Assembly (NCBI GenBank): GCA_946533525.1
Contig: CAMNBW010000028.1
Location: 1 to 10,697 of the forward strand
Length of the DNA stretch: 10,697 nucleotides
Direction of reading: 5' to 3'
Source: an uncultured Lachnospiraceae bacterium
Lineage (GTDB): Bacteria; Bacillota; Clostridia; Lachnospirales; Lachnospiraceae
Shown here: piece by piece, positions 1-6,647 of the stretch
Layout: every line of letters begins with the position of its first letter
Position numbering within the stretch: position 1 is the stretch's first letter
Program-made: the position numbers and the translations under genes
The notes under the pieces: model-generated
Told to the model about the DNA's origin: nothing
The model's input: only the letters and a program-made list of their open reading frames with translations
Databases searched by the model: none

Positions 1-713
1 AATGCAGCTCCGATACATATAAATAAGGGCAGCCGCTTATTCTTTTTCGGCTTTTCCTCCCTGTCGGAAAAACTGTCACCTTCGGGCAGCCCGGTCACGT
101 AATCCTCATCGTCATCCCACAAGCTCTCAGGCGGCAGCGGCTCCTCATAATCATCATCCGGCAGAGCGGCTTCTTCTTTCGGAGTACACCGCTTGACTAT
201 ATTTTCGGGGGAATATATTCCGTCACAGACCTGATTAAAATAATCATAGGCAAGCTTCGTCCCCTCATCATCCTCCTTATCGACAGAATCTATAATAAAC
301 TGGGCCAGCTCCATATATGCCTCGGTGTAGGTATCCCCGGACTCGGGATAACAGCAAAACACCGGCTCTTCCCTTTCCAGATCCCAAAATATACACTGGG
401 GCTTTACCAGAATATCAGTGGATTTTAACAGGTAGTCCGACATTTTATCAGCAGCCATGACCAGGCCGCCCAACAGGCTTTTTATCTCCGAAAATGACAT
501 ACTCCTGCCTTCAAACAGAACACTTATGGCCTGCCTGGAACGTATATCGTAAAAGTAATATGCCTTGCCGTTAAGATGCTGCACCGAGAGCTTCAGCAAG
601 CCGGGGATATTATTGTGCAAAAGCATCTTTTCCGCCAGGGGAGCCTTAGTATTTTCGCTCTTCTTTAAGATCATGTAGTTATGGTTTATATCCTGTCTGT
701 ACTTTATCTCCAT
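1..713 (-). CDS. DUF6382-like protein, N-terminal part (runs off left edge)
   Basis: Starting at the ATG at 713, the frame stays open to the window edge and gives 237 residues, so the C-terminus is missing. The start has an AGGGG Shine-Dalgarno six bases upstream, which overlaps the stop of the preceding gene. Residues about 1-170 look like a compact cytoplasmic domain, with recognisable stretches such as KAYYFYDIRSRQAI and LVKPQCIFWDLE. An acidic, Pro/Asp/Glu-rich linker follows (about 180-215), then a basic patch (KPKKNKR) and the start of a hydrophobic segment (LPLFICIGAA) that probably begins a membrane helix. I recognise the pattern as DUF6382, a family from Lachnospiraceae tad-type loci that, as I recall, often carries a C-terminal FHA domain; that part would lie outside the window. 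It is the last visible gene of the cluster, 9 bases after the small TadE-like gene, so probably co-transcribed. Function unknown; a regulatory or scaffold role is inference. Confidence 0.7.
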   Translation of the reverse strand, partial: MEIKYRQDINHNYMILKKSENTKAPLAEKMLLHNNIPGLLKLSVQHLNGKAYYFYDIRSRQAISVLFEGRSMSFSEIKSLLGGLVMAADKMSDYLLKSTDILVKPQCIFWDLEREEPVFCCYPESGDTYTEAYMELAQFIIDSVDKEDDEGTKLAYDYFNQVCDGIYSPENIVKRCTPKEEAALPDDDYEEPLPPESLWDDDEDYVTGLPEGDSFSDREEKPKKNKRLPLFICIGAA

Positions 714-722
714 TTTCTACCC

Positions 723-1193
723 CTAAATCTCTTCCATATCAGTCTTTTCGGAAGCATCCTGTAAATTTTCTATTATCCTGCAGCTTCTGACAAAGCCCGT
801 GGGATCGAGCCTCTTAGCCGAGCTCCTGACATTTAGCTTAAGCTCTGTAGGTATTCCCGGAATGAAATTGACTCCGCCGGGTATATTCATTATCCCTGAG
901 TAGGTAACCGTCAGTGTATTATTTTTCAGCTCTATATTTTTCTCGCTGACGCGGGTCACCAGCAGCGCCTCCTTTAGAAGCTCATCCCCTGCCTTTTCGG
1001 CTTTTTTCAAAAAGTCGGATTTATCGGAGGTCACAAAGCTTCCCCGCATTGCCGCCTGATAGGAAGCCGCATCCATAACAGCCCTGTCATGCAGGAAAAA
1101 AGAGAGATATATTATCAGCACTATCACCGACATAACAAGCGGAAATATAAACGATGCCTCTACTGTATATGAGCCCTTGTATTTTTTCTTCAT
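723..1193 (-). CDS. TadE-like minor pilin (pseudopilin), small
   Basis: The product is 156 residues. It begins with a short basic leader (MKKKYKG), then SYTVEASFIFPLV and a single hydrophobic helix to about residue 34. This is a class III (type IV prepilin) signal: cleavage is expected after Gly7, leaving Ser at +1 and Glu12 at +5. The rest is a small extracytoplasmic domain without recognisable catalytic motifs. Those traits and the length match TadE/TadF-type pseudopilins, which are processed by an A24 peptidase and act as minor components or assembly factors of Flp pili. Upstream there are two possible ribosome sites, GGGAGG 12 bases and AAGG three bases before the ATG. The gene follows the second prepilin peptidase by 39 bases. 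Family-level confidence is good; whether it is the TadE or TadF counterpart cannot be decided by reading. Confidence 0.8.
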   Translation of the reverse strand: MKKKYKGSYTVEASFIFPLVMSVIVLIIYLSFFLHDRAVMDAASYQAAMRGSFVTSDKSDFLKKAEKAGDELLKEALLVTRVSEKNIELKNNTLTVTYSGIMNIPGGVNFIPGIPTELKLNVRSSAKRLDPTGFVRSCRIIENLQDASEKTDMEEI

Positions 1194-1232
1194 AATCCTT
1201 AATCACCTCCCAAAATTACTTATTGTTTTCCC

Positions 1233-1652
1233 TTATAAGGTAAGGGTCATTAATGCATAGGACGCCAGCAGGAACGGGGCAAAGGGCAGTTCGGTATGCC
1301 TGCCGGCCTTCTTTAAGGCAAGGAGCGCCGCTGAAACAAGAGCCGAGATAAACAGCGCCCACATAAGCAGCCGGATATTCATGAACAGGCCTAAAAAGGC
1401 CCCGCTTACCATGACCATAAGCCCGTCCCCATAACCTATGCGCTCAGAGCTGACCCGCGCCAAAAGTAAGATTATGACTCCCAGGAAGATCCCGCCCAGC
1501 TCCTCTACCAGAGACAGCTCTCCGATGGCTAAGAAAAGGATAAGTCCCGCTGCCAGGAAAGGAATCACAATCATTAAATAGATCCGTTTTTTTATGAGAT
1601 CCGTAACCGAACACAGCGTCAAAAACGCCGCCAAAAGAATCCTGCTTAACAT
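1233..1652 (-). CDS. Prepilin peptidase, A24 family (second copy)
   Basis: From the ATG at 1652 the product is 139 residues. It is almost wholly hydrophobic, with about five or six membrane segments. The two catalytic aspartates of A24 (TadV/CpaA-type) peptidases are visible: Asp18 in SVTDLIKKRI, just after the first helix, and Asp76 in the GYGD motif. The C-terminal PFAPFLLASY is typical of the family. It should cleave class III signals of pilins on the cytoplasmic face of the membrane. A longer reading begins at 1667, but the 1652 ATG has GGAGG six bases upstream and overlaps the TGA of the previous gene by one base (TGATG), so translational coupling favours the shorter form. It lies between two genes encoding TadE-like substrates. 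It differs clearly in sequence from the peptidase at 8859-9278, so it is not a recent duplicate. Confidence 0.88.
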   Translation of the reverse strand: MLSRILLAAFLTLCSVTDLIKKRIYLMIVIPFLAAGLILFLAIGELSLVEELGGIFLGVIILLLARVSSERIGYGDGLMVMVSGAFLGLFMNIRLLMWALFISALVSAALLALKKAGRHTELPFAPFLLASYALMTLTL

Positions 1653-2509
1653 CAAAGCCCTCCGCATGTCTTACACGCCCGCCTGCCGCCGACCTTGGAT
1701 AAGGGGACTGCCTGAATACCCCGTTTTAAAGCCGAGCAGGTGATAGTTGAATGATACCGGTCTCCCTCGCTGGTAATATACAGCCTGCCGAATGAGGCCC
1801 TGCCTCCGCAAAACTCACAGGGATAGTACTTTCCGCCGTTTTCATTCCGTTCCTTTGAAACACCTTCCATCGTCGTTTCCCGGACTGTGATCTTTAAATG
1901 GGAGCAATTGATGTTGCGGTGATACACTGTGCCGTGCTCAGTGATAAACACGGTTTCTTCATCTTCCTTCGAATCGCTCTCTTTTCTGTGAGTATTGTCG
2001 TATCCGGTAAAAGCCCTTATCCTTGACCTGTTTAATACTCCAAAATTCCTGATCCCAAAAATATCAAAGGGTGTATCCACCTTATAGGAAGCTATGAGAT
2101 CTATCATTTCATCGCTGTCTAAGACCGAGGAACGAAGAAAGCTTATCCCGGAGCTCCCGCTCTCTACGGGGGAGCCGTCCGCATAGTCAGTCCCCAGATG
2201 CTTCATGACCATGCTTTGACCCACTGTCAAAGACAGACCCTTGGAGGTCAGCAGATTTCCCGCTTCCGTCCCGCTTAGGGCATGTTCATAGGCATAGGAG
2301 TAAGTTGCCAGCTCCCTGGCGGATTGATGCAGCGCCTCCTCGGCATTTCCCGAAAAGCGTATGGCTTCCGCTATATAAAGATATGTCAGCACTGCAAAAA
2401 GAAATAAGGGCAGAACAAGCGCTGTTTCAACAGTCAGACTTCCTTTGCACAAGACCCTATCGGACACCCTATTCAGTATATTTTCAAGTTTTCTTACGAG
2501 GCTGTTCAT
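1652..2509 (-). CDS. TadE-like pseudopilin with two C-terminal His/Cys (CxxC) modules
   Basis: The product is 285 residues. A leader ending KG is followed by SLTVETALVLPLFLF, a class III prepilin signal with expected cleavage after Gly23 and Glu28 at +5; the helix runs to about residue 50. The middle (55-180) is an extracytoplasmic TadE-like region. Residues about 187-284 form two similar modules, each with YH, then Cys five residues later, then CxxCGG: His197/Cys202/Cys231/Cys234 and His253/Cys258/Cys279/Cys282. The arrangement suggests zinc or other metal sites, or disulfides if exported and oxidised. Similar YHxxxxC...CxxC tails occur on some secreted nucleases and other exported proteins. 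At 285 residues it is far longer than usual TadE proteins. Start: AGGA seven bases upstream of ATG 2509. It overlaps the second prepilin peptidase gene and follows the DUF5702-like gene after 145 bases. The TadE assignment rests on the N-terminus. Confidence 0.8.
   Translation of the reverse strand: MNSLVRKLENILNRVSDRVLCKGSLTVETALVLPLFLFAVLTYLYIAEAIRFSGNAEEALHQSARELATYSYAYEHALSGTEAGNLLTSKGLSLTVGQSMVMKHLGTDYADGSPVESGSSGISFLRSSVLDSDEMIDLIASYKVDTPFDIFGIRNFGVLNRSRIRAFTGYDNTHRKESDSKEDEETVFITEHGTVYHRNINCSHLKITVRETTMEGVSKERNENGGKYYPCEFCGGRASFGRLYITSEGDRYHSTITCSALKRGIQAVPLSKVGGRRACKTCGGL
1658..1951 (-). repeat. Tandem protein modules, YHxxxxC...CxxCGG (x2)
   Basis: The C-terminus of the large TadE-like protein consists of two related units. 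The first opens VFITEHGTVYHRNINCSHLK and the second LYITSEGDRYHSTITCSALK; each ends in CxxCGG. The conserved positions (ITxxG, YH, I.CS.LK, CxxCGG) point to internal duplication, although the spacing between the first Cys and the CxxC differs (29 versus 21 residues). The repetition is at protein level only; the DNA has diverged. Confidence 0.75.
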
Positions 2510-2620
2510 GTATAATTCCTAATAATCTGTTGGGGAGATAATTTGATAGATTCGTCTTACGACGCTTTCTAAAGATTGGTAAAAATGAGATGGTATAGTA
2601 AACAAATAATAAATATACTG

Positions 2621-2642
2621 AAAAGGGCATCCGATATGCCTT
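2621..2642 (-). terminator. Weak intrinsic terminator candidate after the DUF5702-like gene
   Basis: Twelve bases after the stop at 2655 the transcript can form a stem AAGGCAT / ATGCCCTT with a five-base loop and one bulged C, then TTTT and a U-rich stretch. The stem is short (5-7 bp), so termination may be partial. The remainder of the 145-base gap (2510-2654) is AT-rich; I found no convincing promoter in it. Confidence 0.4.
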
Positions 2643-2654
2643 GTGGAGATTTTG

Positions 2655-4070
2655 TTACTCTATAATGGCCTCATAGGCAAAATCCCTTCGTATCGAATAC
2701 TCATACCCGAAACGACTGACTGCCTCAATATCTGCCTGTATATATTCAATGCATCCGTCCATTCTGAAAGCGGAATTTCCCTCTGTTGTCCGCATATAAA
2801 GCTCTATTACATCCATTGCCCTCATAACCTTTTTACTCTTATTTTCCAGAGCCAGAAATATCCTAAGATAGTCCGCATAGCTCAATCCTCCTCCGGAGTT
2901 TTCGGCATTTTTCCCGGTCATGGTCATAAATAACGGCAGTTGGGCGATGGTTTTTATGGAAAATTCAGGGGATGACTTCATCAGAGGAACTCTTCCGCCT
3001 TTAAGGAGGGTTCTTACGTCTACCACGCCTTCCGCAAAGCCCCAGGCCAATAGTATAAGCTTTTCCAGTGGCTCCGCGATCTCAGGGAGAAACAAAATCG
3101 CAGATATGATTTCCGCAGTAAGCTTTGCCTGGGATTTCTTCGCATCATCTTTCATTACCACTATCGTATCGGCAGCGGCGCGGGTAAGAAGCAGCGTTTC
3201 AACGGTTTTTCTTAAGTTTGCGGTATCTGTATTCTTTCCATTCAGAATATATTCAAGTTCATAGCTCATTGAAGGATGCTTCAGATCTTTTGTGTAGGAT
3301 GAGCACTTCCATACTAGATATTCGTTAAAAAAGAATTCATTTACCATTGAATCCGGATCACTGTCCGGTCTGACCACTCCCACTCCCTTTGTGAGGCTCC
3401 TGTGGGAAGCGCAGTTCTCCAGCGCCAGCTCCTTATCGGACGCCCTGGGAAGGCTCTTCATAATAAGGTTTAAGATGCCGGCACGTTTATCGAATACCTT
3501 GTCCGCCGGATTGTCTGCCTCATCCCAGTCTATGCCCTGAAGCTTCTCCTGTATCTTCTCCCTCTCCTCATCCACGTCGGTTTCTTCGATCCCGCTGTTT
3601 TTATAGGACTTATAATTATTCACCGCCTTATTTATTATGCTTAAACCGAAGCGGTCTTTTACCGAATGTATCGCCTGCCTTTTAAAAACCCTTCCTGCGT
3701 TATCCGAAGCATATGAGGGCATTTCAAGCGTCACATTCCCTACCGACAAGCCGGTAAAGTCCACAGTACCGATACTGAACTGACCCTTGGAGGGCTCAAA
3801 ATTATACCTTAAATAGTCTTTTAGATGCTCTGTTGTATTGGCTAAGGACGGTGTTGATGTCCCGTATGAGGTATCTATGAAATAAAGGTCATAGTTTTTC
3901 AGAAGCTCTCTGTTGTATTCGGCAAAGATCGAATATAATCCCATATCAGTGCACATCTCTATGCGTGCCCGTATCGCGCTTACCCGAACGCTTTCGATAA
4001 CAGCGGATACCAGGGAAAGGATCATAGTCAATATCAGGCTCAAAAATACCGTAATGGCGCCTTTTTTCAT
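2655..4070 (-). CDS. DUF5702-like envelope protein of tad locus
   Basis: From the ATG at 4070 the product is 471 residues. It opens MKKGAITVFLSLILTMI, one hydrophobic helix (about 6-28), then IESVRVSAIRARIEMCTDMG and YSIFAEYNRELLKNYDLYFI, stretches I recognise from the DUF5702 family of Lachnospiraceae tad-type clusters. A long, mostly polar extracytoplasmic region follows, with another hydrophobic stretch around 330-365. The N-terminus resembles a class III prepilin signal (KG then AITV), but +5 is Phe9 rather than Glu. A GTG at 4115 would extend the frame by 15 codons but has no ribosome site, whereas ATG 4070 has GAGG five bases upstream, so I prefer 4070. The position between the Flp pilin and TadE-like genes suggests an accessory or anchoring pilus component; the biochemical role is unknown. 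Confidence 0.72.
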   Translation of the reverse strand: MKKGAITVFLSLILTMILSLVSAVIESVRVSAIRARIEMCTDMGLYSIFAEYNRELLKNYDLYFIDTSYGTSTPSLANTTEHLKDYLRYNFEPSKGQFSIGTVDFTGLSVGNVTLEMPSYASDNAGRVFKRQAIHSVKDRFGLSIINKAVNNYKSYKNSGIEETDVDEEREKIQEKLQGIDWDEADNPADKVFDKRAGILNLIMKSLPRASDKELALENCASHRSLTKGVGVVRPDSDPDSMVNEFFFNEYLVWKCSSYTKDLKHPSMSYELEYILNGKNTDTANLRKTVETLLLTRAAADTIVVMKDDAKKSQAKLTAEIISAILFLPEIAEPLEKLILLAWGFAEGVVDVRTLLKGGRVPLMKSSPEFSIKTIAQLPLFMTMTGKNAENSGGGLSYADYLRIFLALENKSKKVMRAMDVIELYMRTTEGNSAFRMDGCIEYIQADIEAVSRFGYEYSIRRDFAYEAIIE

Positions 4071-4089
4071 ACATACCTCTTCGGGACGT

Positions 4090-4118
4090 ATAGTAAACGA
4101 CTTATATTCGTTCACTAT
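4090..4118 (-). repeat. Dyad upstream of the DUF5702-like gene
   Basis: In the transcript ATAGTGAACGA and TCGTTTACTAT pair across a seven-base loop: 11 bp including one G-U wobble. The structure ends about ten bases before the ribosome site of the gene starting at 4070, so it could affect translation, mRNA stability or protein binding. Its first arm shares AGTGAACGAAT with the dyad at 4253-4271. Confidence 0.6.
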
Positions 4119-4152
4119 AATAATAAGTATCTTAATTAGGTAACTTGTCCGC

Positions 4153-4196
4153 GAGCCACGCTCCGGAGCAGCCGGAATAATTCTTATACGCGGCTC
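4153..4196 (-). other. Possible stem-loop in the gap downstream of the pilin gene
   Basis: The transcript arms GAGCCGCG and CGTGGCTC can pair over eight positions (one G-U), enclosing CCGG...CCGG and the palindrome GCTCCGGAGC. This is the GC-rich core of the otherwise AT-rich gap 4071-4280. No U-run follows, so it is not a typical intrinsic terminator. No ORF of note occurs in the gap (the best minus-strand ATG frame has 13 codons), and no convincing promoter was found. Confidence 0.4.
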
Positions 4197-4226
4197 TGCG
4201 ATAAAATAAAAGGGAAGATTGACATG

Positions 4227-4241
4227 GCAGGTCTTACCTGC
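4227..4241 (-). terminator. Hairpin 40 bases after the pilin stop
   Basis: GCAGGT-AAG-ACCTGC is a perfect 6-bp stem with a three-base loop. About ten bases further on the transcript is U-rich (CTTCCCTTTTATTTT) but the run is not adjacent to the stem, so it is a poor match to an intrinsic terminator. It may cap the 3' end of the pilin message. Confidence 0.3.
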
Positions 4242-4252
4242 TGTGAGAAGAG

Positions 4253-4271
4253 GAACGAATTAAATTCGTTC
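4253..4271 (-). repeat. Perfect dyad just after the Flp pilin stop
   Basis: GAACGAAT and ATTCGTTC form a perfect 8-bp inverted repeat with a three-base spacer, starting ten bases after the TAA of the pilin gene. It reads similarly on both strands. It shares the AGTGAACGAAT string with the dyad at 4090-4118, so the pair brackets the gap. Confidence 0.6.
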
Positions 4272-4280
4272 ACTGTACTT

Positions 4281-4442
4281 TTAAATAGATTTGCTTCGCT
4301 CGGTTATGGTCTTGAAGATATTGTTGACCAGAGTTGTGAGCTGGTTTTTGAAAATGATTACCAGACCGATAAGAACAACCAGTATGAGGATCATCTCAAC
4401 GGTTCCTATCGCATCTTCTTCAACAAAAAACCTCTTCAGCAT
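4281..4442 (-). CDS. flp: Flp1-type (type IVb) major pilin candidate, 53 aa
   Basis: This small gene encodes 53 residues: a leader MLKRFFVEEDA, then IGTVEMILILVVLIGLVIIF and a polar amphipathic tail ending TERSKSI. Length, charged leader, a single long hydrophobic helix starting just after the processing site and Asn/Thr-rich C-terminus fit the Flp1-like type IVb pilins of Firmicutes. Glu16 is the +5 glutamate if cleavage occurs after Ala11. Relatives, as I recall them, have Gly at that -1 position, so Ala here is slightly unusual. ATG 4442 has GGAGG eight bases upstream; an in-frame ATG six bases earlier is too close to it (two bases). The ribosome site lies directly downstream of the tadC stop at 4458, so the pilin is the last gene of the compact operon. 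It is presumably the filament subunit, secreted through TadB/TadC and powered by CpaF. Confidence 0.88.
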   Translation of the reverse strand: MLKRFFVEEDAIGTVEMILILVVLIGLVIIFKNQLTTLVNNIFKTITERSKSI

Positions 4443-4457
4443 TTTCATCACCTCCTT

Positions 4458-5891
4458 TCATATGCCAAATGACAGAAATGCCGGAACGATGACTATCACC
4501 ATGACTATCATGAGCATCATTCCCATCGGGAGGAGCAGCTTGGTGCCTGCCTCTTCACCGAGTTTTCTGGCCATGCTTTTGCGGTCCTCAAAGGCCTGCC
4601 GCATCTCTTCTTCCATGATCTCGAGAAGTCCGCTGCTGCCCTTTTTAAGATTTTGGCTCAAGAGAGCTCCCAGTTTATTGTATCTGGACACCTCGCATCT
4701 GGAACCGAAGTCCGCGTAAGCCACTGCCTCCGGAGTTCCGCTTCTCATTTTATACACAGCTATGAGCATTTCCTCATAGGCAAAATATCTTTTTTTATCC
4801 CTGCGCTTCTCATAGTCCGAAGCGACTTTCTCAAAGGCTCCTCTTATTGTCATCCCGGCGCCTAACAGCAATGTAAGTTTACTGACTATTTCCGGGTAAT
4901 TTATAAGCATCTCCCTCTCCCGGGCCGCTATCTGTTTTAATATTTCCCTGTCCCTTCCGTAATATATAACGATTCCGGCCAGTACGGAAAATATCAGCAG
5001 GTACAGACCTGTATTGGTCTTAAGCTGTTTATATGTAAGCTCCATATCTCCCACTTCTCCGGGAAGAAGCTGATTTTCTTCGGTGGCACTTTCCTCGTCG
5101 TACTCATTTATTTTCAAGGCGACGGCTTCGTAGAGGGCTTCGTCGGTATTCCTTATCCTTGGATAGACGCGGATGGGAAATTCGTATTCATCGCTTATCC
5201 GAAGGTACTTGATCGTGGCTCTCAGCATGACCACCTGCCCCTCGGGATTTAGAAAATCCGCATTTATCCTGCCTTCCTTATCCATTACAGTATAATCGTC
5301 AGTTTCCCAATCTATGCTTACCGGGTATCCCTCCACCTTGGTTATGAGATTTAGATCCCTGTCAACATGGTCAAGGGTTTCGTTTTCCCCGAGAATCAGC
5401 TTATCCAGCACCGACTCGATTTCCGTAAACTGCCTATGTACCTCGTCTTCAGTATATTGGATCTCTCCCACAGTCAGGCTCATATCGTCCTTTAGCTGTT
5501 CGCCGTCGGCATAGATCCTCATATCCACGATCCTCTCTCCTTCTCCGTAATCCGGCCTTTTCAGCTCCCTTTCTTCCAGGAAACCATCTGCGCCCAGATT
5601 GGAAAGGGCATAGAACAAGCCAAACAGATTTCCTAAAAACAAGACTATCAAGACCTGAAAAACCTTATTGGTATTATAGGAGCGGGTTATATCAGTAAGC
5701 TTCCCCGCAGGATTGAGTAAGGCCAGCTTCTTGTTGATCTCATTTGCGGCGCTCATTCTCTTTCTTTTTACAAGCATCCCTGCCATCTTTTTAAATGGCC
5801 TTTCGATACCCTTGCCGTCGCATTTTTCATTCCGGGAAAGAACCATAAATACGACGAACCCCAATAAGATAAATATATGAATTACAAGCAT
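4458..5891 (-). CDS. tadC: TadC-like pilus platform protein with extracytoplasmic Ig-like insertion
   Basis: The product has 477 residues. Order: membrane helix 1 (about 3-18), a basic cytoplasmic stretch, helix 2 (77-98), a large polar segment (100-293), helix 3 (294-311), a T2SSF-type domain (about 325-440, including LLLGAGMTIRGAFEKV and QNLKKGSSGLLEIMEEEM), and a final helix (452-474). TadC proteins are usually near 300 residues and have no comparable insertion. Within the insertion, residues about 172-243 (LNLITKVEGYPVSIDWETDD, GRI, VVMLRATIKY) follow the pattern of the bacterial Ig-like fold often annotated aBig_2 (a W after alternating hydrophobics, then a G, then LxATI). With helices 2 and 3 bounding it, the insertion should face outwards. 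TadC pairs with TadB as the inner-membrane platform turned by the CpaF ATPase. It starts 15 bases after tadB with a GAGAGGG ribosome site. Confidence 0.85.
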   Translation of the reverse strand: MLVIHIFILLGFVVFMVLSRNEKCDGKGIERPFKKMAGMLVKRKRMSAANEINKKLALLNPAGKLTDITRSYNTNKVFQVLIVLFLGNLFGLFYALSNLGADGFLEERELKRPDYGEGERIVDMRIYADGEQLKDDMSLTVGEIQYTEDEVHRQFTEIESVLDKLILGENETLDHVDRDLNLITKVEGYPVSIDWETDDYTVMDKEGRINADFLNPEGQVVMLRATIKYLRISDEYEFPIRVYPRIRNTDEALYEAVALKINEYDEESATEENQLLPGEVGDMELTYKQLKTNTGLYLLIFSVLAGIVIYYGRDREILKQIAAREREMLINYPEIVSKLTLLLGAGMTIRGAFEKVASDYEKRRDKKRYFAYEEMLIAVYKMRSGTPEAVAYADFGSRCEVSRYNKLGALLSQNLKKGSSGLLEIMEEEMRQAFEDRKSMARKLGEEAGTKLLLPMGMMLMIVMVIVIVPAFLSFGI

Positions 5892-5906
5892 ATACCCTCT
5901 CCGTTT

Positions 5907-6647
5907 TTATATCTGAATATTGACGATGCGCTCGGCCATTACAAAGCCCGCCGCGTAAATCACAAGGCATACCGTCATGACCGCTATTCCTGTGGCGTTG
6001 TGATACAGACCCTCAATAAAATCCGGACTGGTAAGGCTTATATAGCAGATGATGGCAAAGGGAACTATTTCCATTATCCTGTTTTCATATCTTTTTGAGC
6101 TTGTAAGTGTCTCTATTTCCCTCTTTACATCCATTTTCTCACTTATCGTATCCGCAGCCCTCCTGATTATCCTGTTCAGATCCCCGCCGCTTCGCTTGGC
6201 TGCCGCAAATACATCCGCAAAATCCCTTATATCCTCCACTCCGCTTCGCCTCGCCAGATCGGAAAGTATTACCTCCAGCGTTTCATTGGCACGAAGAGCT
6301 CTTGTAAGGAGGGCAAATTCCTTAGTTATCAGTCCATCCTCCCCGTACAGCCTGGCCATATCCTTTCCGGCTTCGATAAAGGCATTTTCTATTGAGTAGC
6401 CTGCAGTCAGGGAAGCGTTGACGCTCATTATCGCCTCACGAAACTCCATGGAAAGCTCGTACTTTCTTTTCCTCTTAAGCTCCGCCCTCTTATACCTGAA
6501 AAAGAACACCGCGAGGGGAAGTAAGAGGACTGCCGCCAAAACACTTCTGTAAAATACATAGGCGATCATTGCTATCAGCAAAAGAGCTTCCGTCGTGTAC
6601 AATATCTTCTCTTTTCCGGAAAATTTATAGACCTTATAATCCTTCAT
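5907..6647 (-). CDS. tadB: TadB-like pilus platform protein
   Basis: From ATG 6647 the product is 246 residues. Two helices (about 17-33 and 36-51) are followed by a basic stretch and a T2SSF-type cytoplasmic domain (65-190) with MEFREAIMSVNASLTAGYSI and the KRSGGDLNRII motif characteristic of TadB/GspF-like proteins; two further helices lie at about 193-206 and 219-237. It forms the membrane platform with TadC. A reading from a TTG at 6677 would add ten residues, but it lacks a good ribosome site, whereas ATG 6647 has AAGGAG four bases upstream. The gene overlaps the 3' end of cpaF by 14 bases, suggesting translational coupling and fixed stoichiometry. Confidence 0.9.
   Translation of the reverse strand: MKDYKVYKFSGKEKILYTTEALLLIAMIAYVFYRSVLAAVLLLPLAVFFFRYKRAELKRKRKYELSMEFREAIMSVNASLTAGYSIENAFIEAGKDMARLYGEDGLITKEFALLTRALRANETLEVILSDLARRSGVEDIRDFADVFAAAKRSGGDLNRIIRRAADTISEKMDVKREIETLTSSKRYENRIMEIVPFAIICYISLTSPDFIEGLYHNATGIAVMTVCLVIYAAGFVMAERIVNIQI

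Noticed and set aside
4219..4224. TTGACA on the plus strand in the gap
   Set aside because: No matching -10 at the right spacing and no plus-strand gene downstream; the frame 4224-4472 is antisense to the Flp pilin.
4071..4280. Insertion sequence or tRNA remnant in the gap after the pilin gene
   Set aside because: No transposase fragment, target duplication or tRNA cloverleaf can be found; only dyads are visible.
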